From: Austropuccinia psidii
Taxonomy: Eukaryota > Basidiomycota > Pucciniomycetes > Pucciniales > Sphaerophragmiaceae
Length of the DNA stretch: 64,000 bases
Reading direction: 5' to 3'
NCBI GenBank assembly: GCA_023105745.1
Contig: JALGQZ010000017.1
Span: 716,001-780,000, forward strand
Positions 1 to 11,096 of this stretch are shown piece by piece; positions within the stretch are counted from its first letter, which is position 1, and each line of letters opens with the position of its first letter. The translations under genes were made by a program, and so were the position numbers. The notes beneath the pieces are model-generated. The model saw only the letters and a program-made list of their open reading frames with translations, did not search any database and was not told the origin of the DNA.

Positions 1-2
1 AT

Positions 3-188
3 CTTTCTCTCATGGCTTGCAAATATCTTGCAATTCCAGCTACCAGTGCCCCCTGTGAGCAGGTTTTCTCTTGTGGGAGAAAAATACTAACCTATCAACG
101 AGCTTCTCTATCTTCTACCCATGTTGAACAGCTATCATGTCTCAAAGATTGGGTCCGTACATGTGGTCGCATCTACACAAATGATTAA
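3..188 (+). pseudogene. hAT transposase, C-terminal dimerisation fragment
   Basis: Frame 3 is open from the window edge to TAA at 186-188 (61 codons). It carries the typical hAT C-terminal dimerisation signature: KYLAIPATSAPCEQVFS, then a C-G-R-K-I-L stretch, R-A-S-L-S and VEQLSCLKDW. In this family the domain mediates transposase multimerisation. The rest of the gene lies left of the window, so whether the copy is intact cannot be judged; this tail has no internal stop. An overlapping open frame starting at 121 lacks these motifs and is a shadow. The family call is secure from the motif order. Confidence 0.85.
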
Positions 189-448
189 TTCGTATTTTTT
201 ATTCATTTTTATTTTTAGCTTATCAATTGTAATTATGTGTGCATTTGAATTGAAATTACATCTCAATTCATGCCTTCATGAGTCTATTGCCCCTTCAGGG
301 GTTTGCACTCTACCCTGGCCACTGTGAGAGTTTGACGCCCCGAATAAAATAAGAAAAATCACCATCTCCAACCCCGTCCCCAAAAGGGGTCTCCGTGGGG
401 ATTCCTCGAAAACCCGGGGTCAGGCGGAAGGCTTAGTTGGGCTCAGTC
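189..448. other. 3' flank of the hAT fragment, no gene seen
   Basis: No coding signal was found. It holds a GC-richer stretch (about 370-440) with C and G runs unlike the AT-rich surroundings, perhaps the subterminal part of the hAT element. No hAT terminal repeat could be delimited. Confidence 0.4.
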
Positions 449-451
449 ATT

Positions 452-477
452 AGGGGTTCTCAAACATTGCCGCAAAT
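452..477 (+). repeat. H1 left terminal inverted repeat
   Basis: This is the 26-bp TIR whose inverted partner is at 43185-43210. The ATT target duplication lies at 449-451. Confidence 0.85.
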
Positions 478-493
478 GGCCGTGTGATAGCAC

Positions 494-537
494 CAAATAC
501 GGCTGCCGGATTTGGTTATCTACCCACGCCGTATTTG
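494..537. repeat. H1 subterminal inverted repeat
   Basis: A perfect 10-bp inverted repeat, CAAATACGGC (494-503) and GCCGTATTTG (528-537), lies just inside the left TIR. Such subterminal repeats are often transposase binding sites; that role is an inference here. Confidence 0.6.
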
Positions 538-812
538 CCATAACACTCAAGATCCCCAAAGGTAATCCTGTTTCTATTTTTTAACATTATTTTCATCCAA
601 GTCTTTTCTCTCTCTCATCAATTTTTTCGGCCCTCAGGCCCTCGGTCTTTCATCCAAAGATCCTGTTCTTTTTTTACAATTAAATTTCCAATTTTCATCA
701 TCAACCAAACTCATCTTTTCAAACAATCGTTGCCAGCAACCATGCCACAGCAATTTCTGGAATACCTTCTCTGGAAAAAAAGAAATCACAAAAATAAACA
801 TTACTAACATGG

Positions 813-2033
813 ATGCAAATTTTGGTGACACCAGATGTACCAAGCATTGGAATGATGATATCTGATAATAAACCGATGTTGGCGATGATGGTTGAGTGGA
901 TGATAAGTCAGGAGGATTCATTGAATCAATTTCTGAGGAGGTTTACAAGTAGTCGGTATGTTCATATTTTCTAATGATTTTGCTTTAACTGCTTGCACTT
1001 ACTGTTTTTGATGTTTTGCAGTTATCTTTCTTTGCGTGATGTATACACTACACGTGAGGATTTTAGTTTGGCTTGTTTGTTGGATATGTCTGAAAGAGAC
1101 TTCAAGGAGTTGATACGGATGAGCCGACATAGCTTTTTTCAGATTTATGACATGATCAAGACTAGTCATCTCTTTCAAAACAGCAGTCATTGTCCTCAAC
1201 TTGACTTGTGCCACCAATTGGCAATGACCCTGGAGTGTCTTGGAAGCAATGGGAATGGGGCATCCATTGGTTGTCTTGCAAGGACATATCAGATTAGTCA
1301 GGGTGCTGTGGAAAATGTCAGCAGAAGGGTAATCGGAGAATTGTTTGCATTGGGTTGTCAGTTTCTTCAATGGCCCAATCAGGCAATGCGGGAAGAAATT
1401 TCAAATGATATGGCCAGTGAAGGATTCCTTGGGTGTGTTGGTTTTTTGGATGGGACTACTATCCCATTGTTTCAATGACCTGGGATAGATGGGGAGGTCT
1501 TTCTGATCAAAAGAAAAAAATACTCTTTGAATGTACAATTGGTTTGTGATTCACGAAAGCGAATTATTGGCCTTTTGAGTTGTTGGCCAGGATCCTGTGG
1601 TGATAGCGGGGTCTACAAGAGAATGGGCCTTTATTTGTGCCCACATGACTTCTTCGACAGAGGTATGTATGCATAAATTAATCTCATCTCAAATTTGAAT
1701 TGGTACTTAGTCTGATGTGATATTTTAGATCAATACTTACTTAGCCACTTGGCCTACCCATTAGGTCCCAACTTAATCCCTTGTTATAAGGGCACAGCGG
1801 CGGAAGGACATGATAATCAACTCTTCAACTACTACATTGCTCACTCAAGAGTTTGAATTGAACATTGTGTTGGTATCCTTAAGGCTCGATGGGCTTGACT
1901 TAGGAACCTGCGATTGTTATGCAATAGACCTGAGCATATGGTTGATATCAATAGGTGAATATACGTTTGTGCTGTCTTGCACAACATCTTAATTGATAAG
2001 GGGGACCGGTGGGATTTAGCTGATGGTCCAAAC
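813..2033 (+). pseudogene. Harbinger transposase of H1, first three exons
   Basis: A DDE_Tnp_4-type transposase would cut and paste the H1 ends. Exon 1 runs from an ATG at 813 to 955 (start inferred from frame continuity). A 66-nt intron (956-1021) leads to exon 2 (1022-1662), and a second intron (1663-1728) leads to exon 3 (1729 onwards). Visible family features are LECLGSNGNGASIGCLART (helix-turn-helix region), GFLDGTTIPLF with the first catalytic Asp, SCWPGSCGDSGVY with the second Asp, and the HCVGILKARW and VCAVLHNILI C-terminal blocks. Four in-frame stops, all TGA (1476, 1854, 1896, 1956), make it inactive. Exon 3 is cut at 2033 by the copia element and resumes at 7099. Confidence 0.85.
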
Positions 2034-2417
2034 TGAGAAGTTTTGGGTAAAGAGAAAGTGATACGTCGATAAGATAAGATGGATTGCGCAAGAGAGAGAA
2101 AAATAGAAAACACATACCTGAGAAGTTTTGGGTAAAGAGAAAGTGATACGTTGATAAGATAAGATAGAGATCACAGAAATGGAGGAATGATCTCTATTTA
2201 TAATAACAACGTATAACCCCCAAACACTACTCAGGAGTGGCAGTAGTTACAACGTAGTTAAAATAGGTAATTGACTAGATACAAGAAAAAGAAAAAGATA
2301 CATAGAATAATCTGGACTGGGAGAAACAAGACAGACTGGAAGAACCAGACCAGGAGAAGTAAAGCCTTAGGATTATTTTCCTAAAGTAGCGACTGACTTA
2401 GTTGTAATATTTCAATA
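2034..2417 (-). repeat. copia 3' LTR
   Basis: 384 bp. In sense direction it starts TATTGAAATATTACAACTAA and ends ..CTTCTCA. The terminal TG is changed to TA relative to the partner LTR at 6710-7093. It also contains an internal near-duplicate of its GAGAAGTTTTGGGTAAAGAG segment about 80 bp apart. Confidence 0.9.
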
Positions 2418-4367
2418 CACCCCATCGCTCGAATGCGCAATAAGTTGAATAGCGGAGCAAAAGTCATAATGTTTGATCTTACCAAGACTTTTGGTGAACA
2501 GGTCCGCCCACATAAGATTGGTGGAGATGTAGGAGATATTAGCAAACTTGCTGTTGATAAGATCTCTGATCCAATTAACACGAATGTTGATATGTCGAGT
2601 TCTGTGTTGATACAAAGGATTTAAGCATAGAGCAATAGCTCCCTGGTTATCACATTTTAAGTAAATACTTGGTTCAAGATTAAAATCGTAGAGTAGTTTC
2701 TTGATCCATAAAGTGTCCTGAGTAACCTCTGTTAAAGCTCGTAGCTCAGCTTCAGTGGTAGAAAGAGCTACAATTGGTTGTTTTTTAGTTTTCCAAATGA
2801 TAAGACCACCGCATAATACACCATATCCAGAAAAAGATCTACCATCATAATTGCTTCCCCAATCAGAGTCGGAATAGCCAATTATTTCAGAATTTTTAGA
2901 AGTTCCACCTAATGTTAATTCGTAGTTCTTAGTACCTTGAAGATATCGAAGAATTCTTTTGAAGGCGGATACATGACAACCTGAAGGTTTATCGAGGAAT
3001 TGAGATAAAACAGAAGTGGCATAGGCCAAATCTGGTCGAGAACAAGAAGTTAGATAATTTAGGAGACCGACAGCTTTTCGGTAGCTGAAAGTCAGGTCTT
3101 GATTAGCCTCATTGGATAAAATTAATTTGGCGCCAGGATCCATTGGAGTAGTGACAGGTTTACAATTTTCCATCCCGAATTCTTTTAGAATTTTGTCGAT
3201 GTAGAGTTTTTGAGAAAGAGTAATGATTTTTCTGCCTCGATTTCGATTAATCTTAATTCCTAAGATAAATTGTACTTGAATCATATCATCCATGCGAAAA
3301 ACGTTTTTTATATCATTTTTGAATTTTTCAACAATTTCTATTTTCCCTCCAATGAGCATGTCATCAACATTGACAAAAACAGTGCAGAAGCCACCTCCTG
3401 TGCTAATAAAAAGACATGGATCTGCTTGACATTGCTTAAACTTAAGAGTTTCAAATACATCTTTGAGTTGTTTATACCAACACCTTGGACTTTGCTTAAG
3501 CCCATAAAGTGATTTAATAAGTTGTAGACAAGTACCAAGTTTAATGACATGAGGATACCCCTCTGGGTATTTCATAAAAACTTTTTCCTCGGTTATGCCA
3601 TATAGAAAAGCAGTGCGAACATCCATTTGGTGAAGTTCAAGGTCATTAATAGCACAGTAGGAAAGCAAAAAACGAAGAGAAGCAAGTCTTCCAGTAGGTG
3701 CATAGGTTTCATTGTAATCTATTCCTTCAATTTGTGAGAATCCTTGAATGCAGAGTCTTGCCTTGTATCTAACAACCTTGCCAGTGTGATCTTCTTTTTC
3801 ACGAAAAACCCAAGTAGAACCAAGGAGATTAGCTTCTTGTGGCAGCGAAACAACTTGCCAAACTTCATTTTCCTCGATGCTGGATATTTCCTCGATAATC
3901 ACCGATTTCCATTTGTCAGCCTGTAAGTGATTCATGGCCTGGGAGTAGGTTTTGGGAGTACTTGAATTGAAGTAAGTAGCCGCTTCAGCAAACCTTCATC
4001 AGCCTTCTGGCAGGATGTTGGATGTATCAAGTTTGCTTGATATGTCTTTTGGTGCCTTATCAAGTACATCATCCATTAGCCATCCCTTCGGAAGATCTTT
4101 GGTGAGCAGGGTAGTTTGTGAGGGGTGAGTAGAACAATCTTCTGGACTGAAAGATTCTTGTAAATCATCAAATGATTCATGGTCGAATTCTGCAGCAGTC
4201 TGAAAAGATGACGAAGGGATAGAGTTATCAATATCAGGAGGAGGATCTGTTTCTCTGAAGGGACTGGAATGATCCGGATTTGATGGTTCTGAAAAAGAAT
4301 TGTTTATAGGAGCAAAAGAGGTAGATCCAGGACATAAACTGTCTTCTTCCGAGTGAGTGGAGGCCTC
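2412..4367 (-). pseudogene. copia reverse transcriptase and RNase H
   Basis: The same frame as 4922-4368 continues through an acidic, Ser/Pro-rich linker (4367-3936, with two adjacent TGA codons) into the RT domain (3935-2412). Motifs include WVFREKEDHTGKVVRYKARL, FLYGITEEKVFMKYPEGY, SLYGLKQSPRCWY and FVNVDDMLIGG; the catalytic box reads NVDD rather than YVDD. RNase H follows with GYSDSDWGS, TEAELRAL, CDNQGAIAL and the typical end MWADLFTKSL. The 507-codon segment itself has no stop and ends inside the 3' LTR. Confidence 0.88.
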
Positions 4368-4922
4368 CTAAGATTCTTCATCGAAAAGGAAGTCGTGTGT
4401 GATTTGGATTTTGTTGGTAACTAAGTTATAAACGCGAAAGTTCTTGTGCCCTTCAGAGTAACCAAGAAAGAAACCCTTTTCGGCACGAGGGTGAAGTTTT
4501 GATTTTAAACTTGCCTTATTTACGTGGATGTATACTGGACATCCAAAGGGATGTAGATGATCCATCTTAGGAGCATAGTTGAAAATTGTCTCAAAAGGAG
4601 TTTTGAATGATAATGAGGATATTGGTGTTCTATTTAGCAAGTAAGTTGCAGTAGACACAGCTTCTCCCCACCAATCGAAGGAGAGCTTAGAGTCCAACAG
4701 GAGACAACAAAATCTTTCCATAAGGGTTTGATTGGCCCTCTCAGCGAAGGGATTTTGCTGAGGTGTATGTGGAGCAGTAAGTAGGGATTCTATTCCTTCG
4801 TTCAGCAGATATTGACGAAAAGATCCTTCAATGAATTCTCCACCATTATCAGATACGGCCTTCTTAATCCAGAAATTAGTTTTGTTTTTCAATAAATGCT
4901 TTGAATGACCTGAATGCTTCAA
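4368..4922 (-). pseudogene. copia integrase C-terminal half
   Basis: The integrase core continues with KKAVSDNGGEF (second catalytic Asp) and APHTPQQNPFAERANQTLME (catalytic Glu). It is followed by the copia-type GCPVYIHVNK and EKGFFLGYSEGHKNFRVYN block. The frame is shared with the downstream RT region, with a TAG at the end of this open stretch (4368-4370). The Asp, Asp and Glu are all present across the two halves. Confidence 0.85.
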
Positions 4923-5868
4923 AACATTTGGATTTGTTCGAGATAGATGTGGTGAAACAATACCTAGAGTAACTGTCGATTATTTGGAAAATAAAGCAAC
5001 TTCCCCCTTTAGAGACAGGAGTAATTGGGCCACAGACGTCCATGTGGACTATTTGTAGTGGCTGGGAAGTGCTCGGAAAGGTGCCATTAAAGGGTAGACG
5101 ATGAGATTTAGAACTTAAACATGCTTCACATTTCAAACCCGAAAAGTCCAAAGATGGGAAAAGATAGGAAGCATATTTATTGCTTGGATGTCCCAAGGCT
5201 CAGTGAACAATAGATACATCTGTACTTTTTGTCGTTAAATGCGAGACTGGAGTGCCAAGAAGGATTGAGATGACATTTTCTATCAACTTTCCTTCAAGTA
5301 TAATTTCGTTGTTTTTGTCAAAAAGGTGAATACTTTCTCCTTTTCCAGAGAGAGAACATCCTTTTTGCAGGAAGGGTGATAAGGAAATCAAAGGAGTAGT
5401 GATGTTAGGAACAATGAGTGAGTTTTTAAGGTGGATTATAGAACCCTTATAGCCTGTGATGGCAGCAGTGCCAAATCCTTCAGCATAGATTGCAGTGCCA
5501 TCGGCCTGGTTCAAGGCCACTCTAGTCTTTGTGAATGAGACGAATCTCTCTGAGTCTTTGAACAGAGAATGAGAGGCGCCGCTGTCAAGAATAGCACGTT
5601 CTTCCTTAATAAATGCTATCGTTTTAGATTCAGTACTGATGCAGTAGACCCTAGGAGAAGAAATTGGCTTTGATCCAGTACGTTCAGTAGCGCTTGTCTT
5701 GATTTCTTCTTTCTCTAAACTCCTTAAGGAGGTGTGGATGAAGCTGAAAGAATTGGTCTTCTGAATGAGAAGCTTCAGGAGAATGCTTCCCATTTTTACA
5801 TTTAACCTTTCTTTCACCGATACGGAGGGCCTGTCCATTGGATATAGATAACTCTTGATTTCTTGCAA
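4876..5868 (-). pseudogene. copia protease and integrase N-terminal half
   Basis: The protease active site is visible as AILDSGASHSLF (about 5590). Then come the GAG-pre-integrase region with LGHPSNKYAS, the zinc-binding-like CEACLSSKSHRLPF, and the start of the integrase core with HMDVCGPITP (first catalytic Asp) and DSYSRYCF. A TGA at 5199-5197 interrupts the frame just before LGHPS. Near 4900 the reading passes to another frame (4922-4368), so there is a frameshift inside integrase. Confidence 0.85.
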
Positions 5869-5947
5869 GAGCCAGTTCTATATCTGATAGCAGGCTTTCA
5901 AGAGTGGGAACACATTTTGATATTTTAATCTCTTGATATATATTTTT

Positions 5948-6634
5948 CTACACAAAGGATAAAGACGTAGGAAGGTTTCTAAGATAGTAAAAAGCCAGCA
6001 TACGAGACATAGTTTTTTCTTCAAATAGATCCTGTCCCATAGATTTAAGGAGCTTAGACTGATGCCGAATATCTATAATGGAGTTTGAAATGATTCCATC
6101 TTCTATCTTCATTCCAAAAAATTTGGTCATAACTGTAGCACAGTTTTCAACAGATGAAGCAGCATAGAAATCGCAAATATTGATCCAGAGAGCGGCTGGA
6201 TTGTAGTTCTCTTGATCATCGTCAAAGAACTTGTCATAGTTCTCTTGGTCAAGGGTGTTGCCTAGCCAGAAATAAATTTGTCGTCAACTGTTCTGGAAGA
6301 ATTCTGCTTCTTCCTCTGGTGCATCATTAGGCAGAGAACTTATCCAGTCAGGCTTTAAGAATATGTCAATATTTTTCATTGTGAGTGCCATTTTAACCTT
6401 ATTACTCCACTTGGCATAATTCTTGGAAGTTAATGGATCAATATTTGTTTTGTCTAGAGTTTCCGCAAGACTTTTGGTAGTAAGATCTCTTAGAAGGTTA
6501 GATTTTAGTAGTTTATATGAGGGAGTTGGAGTTCTCAAACAAAGATGATTGGAGGATTCTTGTCGTATTGGGCTTGAGGGTGCCTGAAGGATAGGTGACT
6601 CATTTCGAGTGGATTCTGAGTCAATTTGATTCAT
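5948..6634 (-). pseudogene. copia Gag
   Basis: The frame begins at an ATG at 6634 just inside the 5' LTR (MNQIDSESTRNES..). It includes a copia Gag-like segment with SKNYAKWSNKVKMALTMK, and the frame continues after a stop at 6286-6284. Further stops follow at 5950-5948. Downstream in the same frame is a Cys/His-poor remnant (KVKCKNGKHSPEASH, about 5790) where the zinc knuckle would be. Gag forms the virus-like particle. This copy is broken by at least two stops. Confidence 0.75.
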
Positions 6635-6709
6635 GATGATAATATTGGTAAGAATAAAAGTGAATAAGAATTTTATGTGAGATTCCAGCAGAACGCTGGG
6701 CCCATAACC

Positions 6710-7093
6710 TGAGAAGTTTTGGGTAAAGAGAAAGTGATACGTCAATAAGATAAGATGAATTGCGCAAGAGAGAGAAAAATAGAAAACACATACCTGAGAA
6801 GTTTTGGGTAAAAAGAAAGTGATACGTCGATAAGATAAGATAGAGATCACAGAAATGGAGGAATGATCTCTATTTATAATAAGAACGTATAACCCCCAAA
6901 CACTACTCAGGAGTGGCAGTAGTTACAACATAGTTAAAATAAGTAATTGACTAGATACAAGAAAAAGAAAAAGATACATAGAATAATCTGGAATGGGAGA
7001 AACAAGACAGACTGGAAGAACCAGACCAGGAGAAGTAAAGCCTTAGGATTATTTTCCTAAAGTAACGACTGACTTAGTTGTAATATTTCAACA
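6710..7093 (-). repeat. copia 5' LTR
   Basis: 384 bp, with sense ends TGTTGAAATATT and ..AACTTCTCA. It is the partner of 2034-2417, with only scattered substitutions seen. The element promoter should lie here; no TATA box was singled out. Confidence 0.9.
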
Positions 7094-7098
7094 CAAAC

Positions 7099-7206
7099 AT
7101 TCCCAATGACGAGGTCCGATGTGATCTAAGAGCTGATAGCTTAGAGGCTTTAGATCATTGCCAAGATGTGCAAATGGCTTGCTTGCAGTTCCATGGTGAT
7201 ATTTGA
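7099..7206 (+). pseudogene. Harbinger transposase of H1, C-terminal piece
   Basis: This piece continues exon 3 of the transposase after the copia insertion and its second TSD copy (7094-7098). The frame carries straight over the junction (..LADGPN then IPNDEV..) and ends with FHGDI and TGA at 7204-7206. The exact frame match is what fixes the copia boundaries and shows that H1 is the older element. Confidence 0.85.
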
Positions 7207-7754
7207 AAATATATATTTTCATTTCCAAAATTTATTTCAATCTCTGTATTTATATGAATTACAAAATGCAATGATAACCGTTTTTTGAAGTTAGCTGAAA
7301 TTTATTGATTAGCATCACAAATCCCCCAGTGAGAGTTGGCTTCATTTCCTTTTTAAATGAAATAAAGACATAAAAAGTATTTGAAATTGTTTGCGAAAAA
7401 ACTTAAGAACGACAAAAAAAAATTAAAGACTTTTGTTTGTCATGATGCCGTTTGTGGTAAACATTACAAAAGGTCAATTTAACTCTTTCAATTTTTAGCA
7501 TGAATGGCCTTAGGTTCCATTATCAGTATGGATTGAGGGTTTTACTCATCAAAATAGTCTTAATGAACGAAAAAATTCAAAATGATTCATTCATTGTAAA
7601 TTAGCAAAAAAAAGAACAAAGTTCATTCTTGCTATTTATGATTATATGTCGTTTTGCGCTTGTTAGCTTTAAAATGTTAACTATTTGTATATTTCTAGAG
7701 CATAGCATAATGACATGGCTGAGAGCAACATACACAACACGTCAGAAAACAGGC
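7207..7754. other. H1 intergenic spacer between convergent genes
   Basis: AT-rich sequence between the ends of the two convergent H1 genes. No ORF, RNA gene or repeat was recognised; it presumably holds both 3' untranslated regions. Confidence 0.5.
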
Positions 7755-8793
7755 TCAAGCTAATTTCAGTGACACTTCAATATCAGCATTTGACTTCCCA
7801 GCCATCAACAATTTTTCTACTAATGCCAATTTTGCTTGTTTTTCCCTTGCAGCTGCATCACGCTCTGCTTGCTGTTGTTTCAAGAGAAGCTCACGTTCCA
7901 TCTTTTCGTGTTCAACACTAATTCACTCCTGCTCTAACTTTTAGTCGTGTTCTTGTTTCTGATTTAATAATTCTTTCTTTTCCTGGAATTTGTTTTTCTG
8001 TAACACAACACATTCTTCCATTAACTTCCATTGCCTCTGTAGTTCAGCACATTCCTCTTCATCATGCAATTGTTTCAAGTTTTTGCGCCCTCAATTGGTG
8101 ACATTAGACATTGATGGGGTGGAGTCCGAGTCCACCTTAAGATTTGGACTACCTTTAACCAGTTTAATGTTTTTGTGCCCTCCTTTTCTGACTTCCGAGA
8201 ATGATGGCTTGGAATCTGATTCAGCCTTGATTTTTGGATCTTCTGTAATCAGCTCATCTGCCTTTTGTTTTTGTTGGGCTTTTGCAGCCTTTCTTTGTTG
8301 AACCTTGTATGCTGAATAGTCAGATTCCAAACCACTCATCAAATCGGCATCAAAGACATCTTCAGTGGGTTCATCTGGACTGGCTGTGAGCTCAATTACA
8401 TAGTTTTTGATGTTTCTTGCATCCAATTAATCTAAACAAACCACATTTGCCTTTCTACCAAATACATGATCCATCCGTTCAAAAAATGGGCACATTTCTT
8501 CTAGCTTTTTCATAAGTGTCATACCCATTTCTTTCTTGGTTAAGCCTGCACCAGTATTATTTGCCCAATCTTGGGTGGCCATATACTTCCTCTTGTAAGT
8601 AGTAAAGCGTTGTGAACAATGACGCCCTGTAAGGGAAAGACCTGGATTGAGTGAATTGAGATAAGCCGCAAAAGCATTGTAAGCTGCTGCCCTAGCTATG
8701 AGTCACTCCCCCAAATTGGTTTTGCTTGTCTTTCCAAAGAGGTGAGTGTAATTCCCTTCATCTTCTATGAATGTACAAATATTGCTGCAGTCC
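7755..8793 (-). pseudogene. Harbinger ORF1 (Myb/SANT-like plus coiled coil) of H1, downstream part
   Basis: This is the second Harbinger protein, which in this superfamily binds DNA and helps the transposase. In frame after the Ty3-A insertion it reads DCSNICTFIEDEGN, THLFGKTSKTN, ARAAAYNAFAAYLNSLNP, RHCSQRFTTYKRKY and AGLTKKEMGM. This is a Myb/SANT-like trihelix segment whose homologue is H2 ORF1. An acidic linker (8426-8091) and a Lys/Glu/Gln-rich coiled coil (8090-7770) follow. Stops include TGA 8705-8703, TAA 8429-8427 and one at 8093-8091. The end is TGA at 7757-7755. Confidence 0.78.
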
Positions 8794-8798
8794 TTTTG

Positions 8799-10623
8799 TG
8801 TGAGCCTTAGAGGTAATTTCATATACCCAAAAGACCACAGATACAAAATTAACATATTAATATAAATAAAATAAATTTATTTATATTATTAAAATAAAAA
8901 TCAAAATATAAATATAAAATTATATTCAAAAAAAAAATAATAATTACAATTTAAAAATAAAATTATATTAAATTTTGGAATTATAAAATTACATTTATAC
9001 TTGAAAAAATTAAGTAAAAATGAAATTTTAACAAAATTGTAAATAAATAAATAAATTTGGAAAAAAGTTAAATAAAAATTATTATAACTTTTTATCCAAT
9101 AAATAAACATATAAAAATTATTTCACCATTGGATTCCTCATAAAAAATCAGGAGGGGTCACCTCTGAGTGAAATTCTTGTAACTCAACTCTAAATAAGCT
9201 TAAATTAAGTTTTTAGTATTTTCAATACAAAAGTTGAAAATCCTCAAAACATTAATTTAATTCACACCACATGTGGTGTTAACCATCAATTTTTGTGTTA
9301 AAATTGAGGTGTTGTGTTTAGTTTAGAAGTTATGAGGAATTGAAGTATTTTCAATTGAATTCAATTGAAATGTCAAAATGTGCGCGTGTATTACATAAGT
9401 GAACTTTGATTTACATATGAGGTATCAATTATTACTGTATTGTACTGTACAATTCAATTGAATTACATATGTAAATTATAAGTATAATACATGATGAGGA
9501 ATTAAAGGAAAAATAAATTGGAAAGATTAAATTTGGGGGGGAAAAGGAACTCCAGCTCTAAGGGGGAGCTAGACCCCCAAAATCCTTGCTGACAGGCGTG
9601 GGATGTCAAAATTCACACAAACGTTCATCACATTTGGCCTGGAATTGAGTTACAGGGTCTGTGGACTCAATTGATGATGAGGTTTTGATACCAACTGGGG
9701 TAGTTTTAGCTGCTGCCAAGAGGGTGAAACTACCCTTAAGATAAAACCATCATAGTAAAAACAGTTTTAACTGGTTTCTACATCTCGTACACACATTATG
9801 ACTTGTTTTGAAGGCTCTAGACCAGGTATTACTATAGTAATGGCTGATTTAAGGGTCTAAAATGGCTAAAAATGGCTTAAACCAGCCCTTTTTGGTCTAA
9901 ACCAGGGTTCAATGATGCCATAATTGGCTTTTCTGTTGTCAGACTGTTTTTCACGACTTACAAGAGTAAGTTTTACTTTTGGAGTAGGAAAATTGATGGC
10001 TATAAAGGTATGTCTTCTTTGCCCCACTTTTCTCTTCATGTTAGAATCTTTTCCTTTTATAATTAGTTTAAACATTGTTAAACCAATCAATAAAAGATTC
10101 CAACAACCTTTTTTAAATCATTTTTAACCTTTTAATCACGTGAAAAAATCATTATAATCATTGTTTGTAACTTTAATAATCATTTTTACCCCTGAACCAC
10201 CCCAAAAGTGAATTAAAGCATCTTTCATCACTGTAAGCTTTGTCACTCTGTTTCCAAATTCACTCTGGTCACTTTTGGGCGTGTTTTCTCTTTAATATTC
10301 TTTCCAAAGACTTTCTTCTTTAATTAATTGCTTGCAGTTCTTTGCTCAATTAATTCCAATTGAAATTGCTCTTGAAGAAATTTCTTTTGTAGCCTGAAAT
10401 ATCTCTTGTAAAGTATTTTTGGATAAATTTTTATTGTTGGTAAAACAATAAATCTTTATAATATTATTGTTTTATACTAATAAAGTTATAAAAAATCAAT
10501 TTGGCGTGTTATCTCTTAAAAATAATATCCTTTACTATTTTTAATTGATTTTTACCTTATACAAATTTTGAGGACAGGAAAAGTACTTGATTTTTAATCA
10601 AAGTTTCATATGCACACCTTACA
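8799..10623 (+). repeat. Ty3-A 5' LTR
   Basis: 1825 bp, TGTGAGCCTTAG..CACACCTTACA. It is very AT-rich at 8825-9110. It contains the hairpin-prone CTCTAAGGGGGAGCTAGACC at about 9556 and the inverted-repeat pair GTAGTTTTA and AAACTACCC at about 9700-9737. A minus-strand open frame at 9866-10090 recurs only because the LTR recurs (41339-41563) and is not taken as a gene. Confidence 0.92.
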
Positions 10624-10848
10624 TTTGGGGGCCCAGCCGTTATATTTTACCTGTGACATATTTTTTTTACTCTTTTTAAATCTTTTTTCTTATATTGAAA
10701 AATTTAAAAACATATAAAAAATACTTATAATTCAAAAAACCCATAAAAAATAATTTTTTTTCATATTATAAGTGAGGCTTATATTTTTATTTCTTTTTTG
10801 AAATGACCTTTTTTTTACTTAATTAATTGGCTTTTTCATTAATTTTAG

Positions 10849-11046
10849 TGTCTGAAAACGTGGTAAGACAAGAAAACATTGAAACAGCCTCAACAGTAAC
10901 CAGCATTATCCCTGCGAGTACTGTTAATTCTGATCATAATAGTGCTATTATTGTGACTCAGAATATTCAACCAGAGCCAATTTCTTCTGAATTAGTCAAC
11001 TTGGAAATAAGTAATACTCTTCAGAAAGCCAAAGATTTGGCCAATA
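10849..11046 (+). CDS. Ty3-A leader exon of spliced accessory protein
   Basis: This short upstream exon has a polypyrimidine stretch and TTTTAG ahead of it (acceptor AG 10847-10848). It begins with TG in frame. An upstream exon ending in A, for example at donor GTGAGG (10772, exon end 10771 A, 77-nt intron), would create the AUG across the junction. It encodes about 65 residues rich in Ser, Thr, Glu and Asn, with no recognised domain. It ends in phase 1 at the donor A|GTAAGT (11046/11047). Elements B and C have an exon of the same design at the same place. The splicing is inferred from sequence alone. Confidence 0.6.
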
Positions 11047-11096
11047 GTAAGTTTTTTGACGTAAAATTACTATTTTAAGCCTTTTTAACCATAATT

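Larger units (their letters stand above)
2034..7093 (-). mobile_element. Ty1/copia LTR retrotransposon inserted in H1
   Basis: The 5060-bp element has two 384-bp LTRs and a perfect 5-bp target duplication, CAAAC (2029-2033 and 7094-7098). It is on the minus strand, so the right LTR is 5'. Just inside it, in sense direction, GGTTATGGGCCCAGCG is the likely primer-binding region. A purine-rich GCGATGGGGTG abuts the 3' LTR. The coding order Gag, protease, integrase, RT, RNase H is the copia order. Several stops and one frameshift make the copy defective, yet the two LTRs are very similar by eye, so insertion is not very old. Confidence 0.93.

Noticed and set aside
121..327. 68-codon ORF near the left edge
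   Set aside because: Wrong frame. The hAT dimerisation motif lies in frame 3 ending at 188.
9866..10090. Minus-strand ORF in the Ty3-A LTR, found again at 41339-41563
   Set aside because: It recurs because the LTR recurs. Both copies lie wholly inside LTRs with no protein-like constraint visible.
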